64,000 nucleotides of DNA, taken from the NCBI RefSeq assembly GCF_036173105.1, contig NZ_CP108053.1, forward strand, positions 744,001-808,000, read 5' to 3'. Source of the DNA: Streptomyces sp. NBC_00287. Its GTDB lineage: Bacteria > Actinomycetota > Actinomycetes > Streptomycetales > Streptomycetaceae. The position numbers and the translations under genes are program-made. Below the pieces are notes generated by a model. It made no database searches and was not told the DNA's origin. It was given only the letters and a program-made list of their open reading frames with translations. Below, piece after piece: positions 59,472 to 64,000 of the stretch (positions are counted from its first letter, which is position 1; each line of letters opens with the position of its first letter).

Positions 59472-60373
59472 GTTCTCTTGCCGTCCGCAAGGCCGGACCG
59501 GCGGCGGGCACCACGCCCGGCACCGCCCAGGGCCCGCCGCTGCGCAGCCGGATCGCCCTGCTGCCGACGATCACACTGCTGCTCGGCGCGATCTACATGC
59601 TGCTGCCCGTCGCCTGGGTGGTGATCGCGTCCACCAAGTCCGGCAGCGAGCTGTTCTCCACGTTCACCTTCCTGCCGGGCTCGGGCTTCACCGACAACCT
59701 CAGCGAACTGAACTCCTACCGCGACGGTGTCTACTGGCAGTGGATGGGCAACTCCGCCCTGTACGCCGGTCTCGGCGCCCTGCTGTCGACCTGTGTCTCG
59801 GCGTTCAGCGGTTACGCGCTGGCGATCTACCGCTTCCGCGGCCGGGAGACGATCTTCAACGTCCTGCTGGCGGGCGTGCTGATGCCGCCGATCATCCTCG
59901 CCGTCCCGCAGTACCTACTGCTGGCCGAGGTCGACCTGACGGACTCCTACCTGTCCGTGCTGCTGCCGCAGATCCTCTCGCCGTACGGCGTCTACCTCGC
60001 ACGCATCTACGCGGCCGCCGCGGTGCCCGCCGATGTGGTCGAGGCCGGGCGGATGGACGGCGCGAGCGAGTGGCGGATCTTCAGCCGGGTCGCGCTGCCC
60101 ATGATGATCCCCGGCATGGTGACGGTGTTCCTCTTCCAGTTCGTGGCGATCTGGAACAACTTCCTGCTGCCGTACATCATGCTCAGCGACGACGAGAAGT
60201 TCCCGATCACGCTCGGTCTGTACACGCTCCTCGAACAGGGCGCCAACACCCCGGCGCTGTACACCCTGGTGATCACCGGAGCGTTCCTCGCGGTCTTCCC
60301 GCTCATCGCGCTCTTCCTGGTCATCCAGCGGTTCTGGAGCCTTGATCTACTGTCCGGGGCCGTAAAGTCATGA
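59468..60373 (+). CDS. ganQ: ABC permease, MalG type (galactan importer)
   Basis: This 301-residue permease has six membrane helices and the EAA loop DVVEAGRMDGASEWRIFSRVALP, where the usual Ala-Ala is Ala-Gly. The N-terminus has a 30-residue polar cytoplasmic lead. It overlaps ganP by ATGA upstream and the LacI gene by four bases downstream, so the importer and its regulator are one transcription unit. Confidence 0.93.
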   Translation: MSSLAVRKAGPAAGTTPGTAQGPPLRSRIALLPTITLLLGAIYMLLPVAWVVIASTKSGSELFSTFTFLPGSGFTDNLSELNSYRDGVYWQWMGNSALYAGLGALLSTCVSAFSGYALAIYRFRGRETIFNVLLAGVLMPPIILAVPQYLLLAEVDLTDSYLSVLLPQILSPYGVYLARIYAAAAVPADVVEAGRMDGASEWRIFSRVALPMMIPGMVTVFLFQFVAIWNNFLLPYIMLSDDEKFPITLGLYTLLEQGANTPALYTLVITGAFLAVFPLIALFLVIQRFWSLDLLSGAVKS

Positions 60374-61401
60374 CCATGAGCAATACGGGTGGCCGACGCA
60401 GACCGCCGACGATCCACGACGTGGCGCGCGAGGCCGGAGTCTCACGGGGCACCGTCTCGCGTGTGCTCAACGGCGGCCACTACGTCAGCCCTGCGGCCCA
60501 GGAAGCTGTCAACGCCGCGATCCGCAAGACGGGTTACGTCGTCAACCGGCACGCCCGCTCACTGATCACCGGCCGCTCCGACTCGATCGGCTTCCTGCTG
60601 ACCGAGCCGCAGGAGCGGTTCTTCGAGGACCCCAACTTCAATGTCCTGCTGCGCGGTTGCACCCAGGCGCTGGCCGCGCACGACATCCCGCTGCTGCTGA
60701 TGCTGGCGGGGACACAGGACGAACGGCGACGCATAACGCGCTACATCACCGCCGGGCACGTCGACGGCGTACTGCTGGTCTCCAGCCACTCCGGTGATCC
60801 CGTGGCCGAAGAGCTCCGCGAGGCCGGCGTCCCGCTGGTCGCCTGCGGCAAGCCGATCGGGCTGGGCTCCAAGGTCAGTTACGTCGCCGCGGACGACCGG
60901 GACGGCGCCCGCGACATGGTGCGCCACCTGCTGTCCCTCGGCCGCCGCCGGATCGGCGTGGTCACCGGTCCACTGGACACCCCCGGCGGTGTCGAGCGAC
61001 TGGCCGGCTACAAGGAGGTCCTCGCCGACGCGGGCATCGAGCTCGACGAACGGCTGATCGTCTCCGGCGACTACAGCCGGTCCAGCGGCGAGGCGGGCGC
61101 CGAGCAACTGCTCGCCCAGGCCCCGGACATGGACGCGGTATTCGTCGCCTCCGACCTGATGGCACAGGGCGTACTGACGACCCTCGAGCGGTCCGGCCGC
61201 CGAGTCCCCCAGGACGTCGCGGTCGGCGGCTTCGACGACTCCCCCGCGGCCCTGGCCGCCCGCCCCGAGCTGACCACGATCCGCCAGCCCTGGGACCGCA
61301 TCAGCACCGAGATGGTCCGCGTGCTCCTGGCCCAGATAGGCGGCGACGACCCGGCCGCGGTGATCCTCCCTACGGAACTGGTGAAACGCGAGTCGACCTG
61401 A
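60370..61401 (+). CDS. LacI-family regulator of the galactan locus
   Basis: This 343-residue repressor has the HTH PTIHDVAREAGVSRGTVSRVLNGGHYVSPAAQEAVNAAIRKTGYVVN, hinge ARSLITGRSD, and a sugar-binding core with VGGFDDSPAALAARPELTTIRQP. It overlaps the last permease gene by four bases; an alternative ATG lies at 60376. Because it is co-transcribed with the importer it is probably autoregulated through the operator at 57163-57178. A galacto-oligosaccharide is the likely inducer. Confidence 0.92.
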   Translation: MTMSNTGGRRRPPTIHDVAREAGVSRGTVSRVLNGGHYVSPAAQEAVNAAIRKTGYVVNRHARSLITGRSDSIGFLLTEPQERFFEDPNFNVLLRGCTQALAAHDIPLLLMLAGTQDERRRITRYITAGHVDGVLLVSSHSGDPVAEELREAGVPLVACGKPIGLGSKVSYVAADDRDGARDMVRHLLSLGRRRIGVVTGPLDTPGGVERLAGYKEVLADAGIELDERLIVSGDYSRSSGEAGAEQLLAQAPDMDAVFVASDLMAQGVLTTLERSGRRVPQDVAVGGFDDSPAALAARPELTTIRQPWDRISTEMVRVLLAQIGGDDPAAVILPTELVKREST

Positions 61402-61848
61402 CGGTCGCCCGTCGCGATGAACCCGCGCGAGCGCGCTGCCCGGCTGTCCGGCCGGCGGCGCGCTCTTGCGTTTACGGCCGGCGAGCGACATCCGAGGCTA
61501 CGAGCCGCACGTCGTTCCAGGGCTCCTCCAGACCCAGGACTACGCGAGCGCGGTCCTGTCTCTCACGAAGCGGTCTACAAGGCCCGGGCTCGCATTGCCT
61601 ACAGGCCCTGCTGCCCAGCGAGACGCTGCTCCTCGCACCCACGGGGGATGGTCCCGCGGCCCAGGCTTCTGGGCGATGCGGTGCACGGCGGCAATGGCCG
61701 GGTAGGAGGCCAGGCGGGCGCTGTCCTCCTGATCTTGCGAGTGGAAGCACACGATCATGATGTGCCGCGCCCGTCCGGGTTCACCCGGCCACGCCCGCCT
61801 ACTGACCAGGCGGCACGACCGTGCCGAAGGGTGTGGTGCCAGGGAGGG
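61402..61848. other. Decayed 447-base gap
   Basis: No intact gene is evident between the LacI stop and the convergent I36-like gene. Apart from the DUF5753 fragment described separately, open frames on both strands are short and unrecognised; a 72-codon minus-strand frame (61540-61758) has no family resemblance that I can name. Confidence 0.5.
61478..61573 (+). pseudogene. DUF5753 fragment of an XRE-type regulator
   Basis: The frame encodes ASDIRGYEPHVVPGLLQTQD and a few further residues (YASAVLSLTKRS), the hallmark segment of DUF5753, the C-terminal domain of Streptomyces XRE regulators in abiA/abrC3-like loci. Neither the HTH nor the rest of DUF5753 is present in frame, so it is a short relic. 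Confidence 0.6.
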
Positions 61849-62319
61849 TCACACTGCGAGGGCCGAGCATGCAGTCCTGTCGACCCACCGGTGCGAAGCT
61901 ATGGCGTTGTTGACGGAGCCGAAGTTTCTTTCTCCGAGCCAGTAGTCGTCGGTGAGATTGCTGACGAATCCCTCGGCACGGGTGAGGCAGATGTGGAAAT
62001 TGTGGTTCGCTCCCGTCCCCAGGTAGAACTTCACCTCCGAGTAGTTCCCCTTGTTGACGGCAGAGCTGGCCTGGTTGGCGTCACTACTCTGGAAGCTGCC
62101 GGAGCTGTCGCCCCAGTTCAGGTCGTTTCCTTCAGCCAGGCCGAGAAAACCGTCACAGTTGATCGATGAGTAGGCGGACATGTAACCGCTGACCATGTTC
62201 TCGTAGTTGTCCCAGCAGGTCCCGGGGGTCGAGGCGGAGGCACTGGGGCCGAAGCCGAGGACCGCGACCCCGGTCAGGGCCGCCACGGCGGCAGCCGAAC
62301 CGAATTTAGACATGCGCAT
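61849..62319 (-). CDS. Secreted I36-like (gamma-crystallin-fold) protein
   Basis: This 156-residue secreted protein starts at ATG 62319 after GAGGAGA. The signal peptide (SKFGSAAAVAALTGVAVLGFG) ends near SASAS. The mature part, with about 130 residues and four or more cysteines (TCWDNYENM, INCDGFLGLAEGNDLNW, HICLTRAEGF), has aromatic-rich YLGTGANHNFH and NDLTDDYW-like turns reminiscent of the peptidase inhibitor family I36 and related Streptomyces beta/gamma-crystallin proteins. The target protease, if any, is unknown. It follows the lipoprotein gene by 62 bases on the same strand. Confidence 0.7.
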   Translation of the reverse strand: MRMSKFGSAAAVAALTGVAVLGFGPSASASTPGTCWDNYENMVSGYMSAYSSINCDGFLGLAEGNDLNWGDSSGSFQSSDANQASSAVNKGNYSEVKFYLGTGANHNFHICLTRAEGFVSNLTDDYWLGERNFGSVNNAIASHRWVDRTACSALAV

Positions 62320-62381
62320 GCCAATCTCCTCTGTAGCAGGTGTCTGCTGTCCCGGCAGTCGGATGTCTGCCGGAGTCATGG

Positions 62382-63275
62382 TCAGGACAGGACGTCCTGG
62401 GCCTGCCGCAGGGCGTGCAGGCGCATCTTCCGGTAGGTGTCCCACTGTTCGCTGTACGGCTTCAGGGTCCTGACCCGGTACTCGCTCTCCAGGTCACGGA
62501 GCACCTTGCCCAGGGAGGACTCCACAGCGCAGGTCGCCTCGGTGACGGCGAGTTTCCTGTCGAAGGCGTCGGCTTCGGCATCCGGCATCTTCTCGACAGC
62601 CGCCGCCCTCTTCTGCCGGAGATCGTCGGGGCTGTCGAAGGACCGTCCGGCTCTCGTCATGCAGTCGGCCCACCGACGGAGCGCCTTCGTGAAGCGTTCG
62701 TCCTGCTTGAGGGCCTGGACGTAGAGGGGGAGGGCGCTCTCCACGGTCCGGCGTGCGGTGTACCAGATCGCGGCATCGCCGTAGAGTTCGGCGCGCGCTT
62801 CATTGGTGCATCCCCCGCGTGGGGATTCCACCTTGCCAAGTTTTCCGGGGAGTTTGACTGTCATCCTGTCCCTGTAGTCGCCGTCGAGAGCCCGGGTGTA
62901 ACTGACACGTCCCCCCTTGGGCAGTTCATTTTGGTATATGACGGTCCGATGGGAGGTTCGGATCTTTTCGCCGCGCTCTTCGAACTCTCGACCGTATCCG
63001 TACGCCTTGGCCCACCGCACGGACTCGATGACGTAATTGCCCGACTTTCGCTCGTCAATGCTGGGCACCGGGAATTCCCAGTAGGGGAACCCCTCATCCC
63101 TCATGCATGCCTTGATGAGCTTCTGCTCGGCCCGCTCGATCTCGACGACTTCCTTGTTGGTCAGATCCCGCACCCTGGAGCCGGAGATGTCCTCCCACGG
63201 TCGCGGTTCATCAGCGCAACCTGCGAGCAGGAAGAGAACCGTCACCGTGAGCATGGCCGAATACTTCCGCCTCAC
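62382..63275 (-). CDS. Lipoprotein of unknown function
   Basis: This is an approximately 297-residue exported lipoprotein. I chose GTG 63275, nine bases after GAGAAAGG, giving a basic start (RRKYS), a hydrophobic stretch and lipobox LLAGC; longer frames to 63320 are less likely. The mature region is charged and mostly helical, with paired cysteines (ACMRDEGFPYWEFP, ADCMTRAGR, ATCAVESSLGKVLRDLE). ACMRDEGF and ADCMTRAG motifs recur in a family of Streptomyces lipoproteins with no assigned role. It may share a transcript with the I36-like gene. Confidence 0.8.
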   Translation of the reverse strand: MRRKYSAMLTVTVLFLLAGCADEPRPWEDISGSRVRDLTNKEVVEIERAEQKLIKACMRDEGFPYWEFPVPSIDERKSGNYVIESVRWAKAYGYGREFEERGEKIRTSHRTVIYQNELPKGGRVSYTRALDGDYRDRMTVKLPGKLGKVESPRGGCTNEARAELYGDAAIWYTARRTVESALPLYVQALKQDERFTKALRRWADCMTRAGRSFDSPDDLRQKRAAAVEKMPDAEADAFDRKLAVTEATCAVESSLGKVLRDLESEYRVRTLKPYSEQWDTYRKMRLHALRQAQDVLS

Positions 63276-63555
63276 CGATGTGCACCTTTCTCTGGCCTCG
63301 CCCATGGACCATAGGGTCATCGTGGGCTACGGACTTTGTCATCCGTGCAGGGACCTTTGTCAGTAGTGCACTGCCTCAAGGTGACGCCGCATCCGGCGAG
63401 GGCCCTGCACGTGCCCGTCGAAGCCGTTGTACAGCGAGATCAACTCCCGCCAGACTGATGTCGGGAACCGTCCGTGTTCGAGGGGGACTTGTGGGGGAAC
63501 GGGCAGAAGTACTGCCAGGCCGGCTCTGTGACCGATGCAGACGAAGGTCTGCCTC

Positions 63556-64000
63556 ATGAGCCCGGTCCTGGACACCGCGTTCATACCGCCGCGGGATCGG
63601 GAGGAAGTGATCCGCAACGCGGTGTGGAAATCCATGGTGGCGGTCGATATCGACCACCGTCCTGCGGCCGAGGACATCTCCGTTCGCATCGGGCTCGGCA
63701 CCGTGGGGCCCATCAGGATCTGTTCGGCGCGGGCGACCGCGGTCACCCTCCGTCGCACGGAGCGGCTCGCCCGGGAGGACGAGGAGCCGGCCGTCACTCT
63801 CGGGGTTCAGATGACGGGCAGCAGCGTGGTGGTGCAGAACGGTCGCGAGTGCCTGCTGAGGCCGGGGGAATTCGCCGTCTACGAATCGATCGCTCCCTAC
63901 ACACATCTCTTCGAGGAGGGAGTCGACTACCGCTTCATCCGTTTCCCCCGCGCGGCACTCGCCCTCCCTGACCGGTTGCTCCGCGACATCACCGCGGTCC
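63556..64000 (+). CDS. AraC-family regulator, N-terminal part (cut by window edge)
   Basis: From ATG 63556 (GAAGG nine bases upstream) the frame runs 148 codons to the end of the window. It encodes a cupin-type AraC ligand domain (AraC_binding_2): VWKSMVAVDIDHRPAAEDI, RICSARATAVTLRRTERLAR, AVTLGVQMTGSSVVVQNGRECLLRPGEFAVYES, and FRFPRAALALPDRLLRDI-type sequence at the end. The HTH lies beyond the window. The 280 bases before it, up to the divergent lipoprotein gene, hold no gene that I can see. Confidence 0.8.
   Translation, partial: MSPVLDTAFIPPRDREEVIRNAVWKSMVAVDIDHRPAAEDISVRIGLGTVGPIRICSARATAVTLRRTERLAREDEEPAVTLGVQMTGSSVVVQNGRECLLRPGEFAVYESIAPYTHLFEEGVDYRFIRFPRAALALPDRLLRDITAV

Noticed and set aside
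61540..61758. A 72-codon minus-strand gene in the decayed gap
   Set aside because: No recognisable family or signal and no convincing ribosome site, and it overlaps the DUF5753 relic on the other strand.
1..64000. tRNA, rRNA, CRISPR arrays or a complete insertion sequence
   Set aside because: I saw no cloverleaf-like gene, regular spacer-repeat array or intact transposase with terminal repeats. A tRNAscan or covariance search could still find a short RNA that I missed.

Overview
This is a high-GC actinobacterial chromosome segment, almost certainly from Streptomyces. The evidence is the strong G/C third-position bias, frequent GTG starts (with some TTG), 4-base stop/start overlaps, many Tat and lipoprotein signals, and the gene families present: GH78, GH53, GH42 and GH5 glycosidases, LacI regulators, CrcB pairs and MptB-like transferases. 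It is accessory-rich. I saw no rRNA, tRNA, CRISPR array or intact insertion sequence.

Layout. (1) 0-3.7 kb: a redox island with an aldo/keto reductase, two Tat-exported lipoprotein flavodoxins, a one-helix peptide and a ferric-reductase-like membrane flavocytochrome. (2) 3.7-6.7 kb: a LacI regulator divergent from a secreted GH5-CBM_X2-CBM46 endoglucanase. (3) 6.8-7.6 kb: an F420-dependent NADP reductase-like gene below a nested inverted repeat. (4) 7.6-18.4 kb: a rhamnoside-use operon (two ABC permeases, binding protein, two GH78 rhamnosidases) divergent from its own LacI gene, with three AACGTT-centred operators. (5) 18.6-27 kb: an orphan Tat-dependent binding protein, then a decayed zone with a headless response regulator, a transposase tail, a DUF2199 tail and a CoxS head. 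Between these lie intact genes: an MFS carrier, a tandem IclR regulator, a CMD/cupin pair and a DasR-like GntR with a dre-like site. (6) 27-32.4 kb: methyltransferases, PadR, an NTF2-like protein, a short second Rho factor and a D,D-carboxypeptidase. (7) 32-35 kb: two polyprenol-dependent mannosyltransferase-like membrane proteins. (8) 35-41 kb: a MOSC protein and a TetR-controlled oxidoreductase operon. (9) 41-44 kb: a TPR-like protein, a LuxR-type regulator and an aldo/keto reductase. (10) 43.8-49.7 kb: an asparagine/aspartate/glutamine operon (GntR, permease, asparaginase, aspartase, glutaminase) containing a 13-bp minisatellite. (11) 49.8-53.2 kb: UppP, a CrcB-DUF190-CrcB fluoride unit, and an ArsR/SMP-30 pair. 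(12) 53.3-61.4 kb: a galactan/arabinogalactan locus (GH53, GH42, ABC importer, LacI). (13) 61.5-64 kb: a DUF5753 remnant, an I36-like secreted protein, a lipoprotein and the start of an AraC regulator cut by the window edge.

How it fits together. Three polysaccharide modules (cellulose-type glucan, rhamnoside, galactan) each pair secreted or intracellular hydrolases with a LacI repressor, and two of them carry their own ABC importer. The most unusual set is the opening redox island. It reads as a membrane device that could pass electrons from cytosolic NAD(P)H through haem to flavodoxins folded with FMN in the cytosol and exported by Tat. That role is inference.
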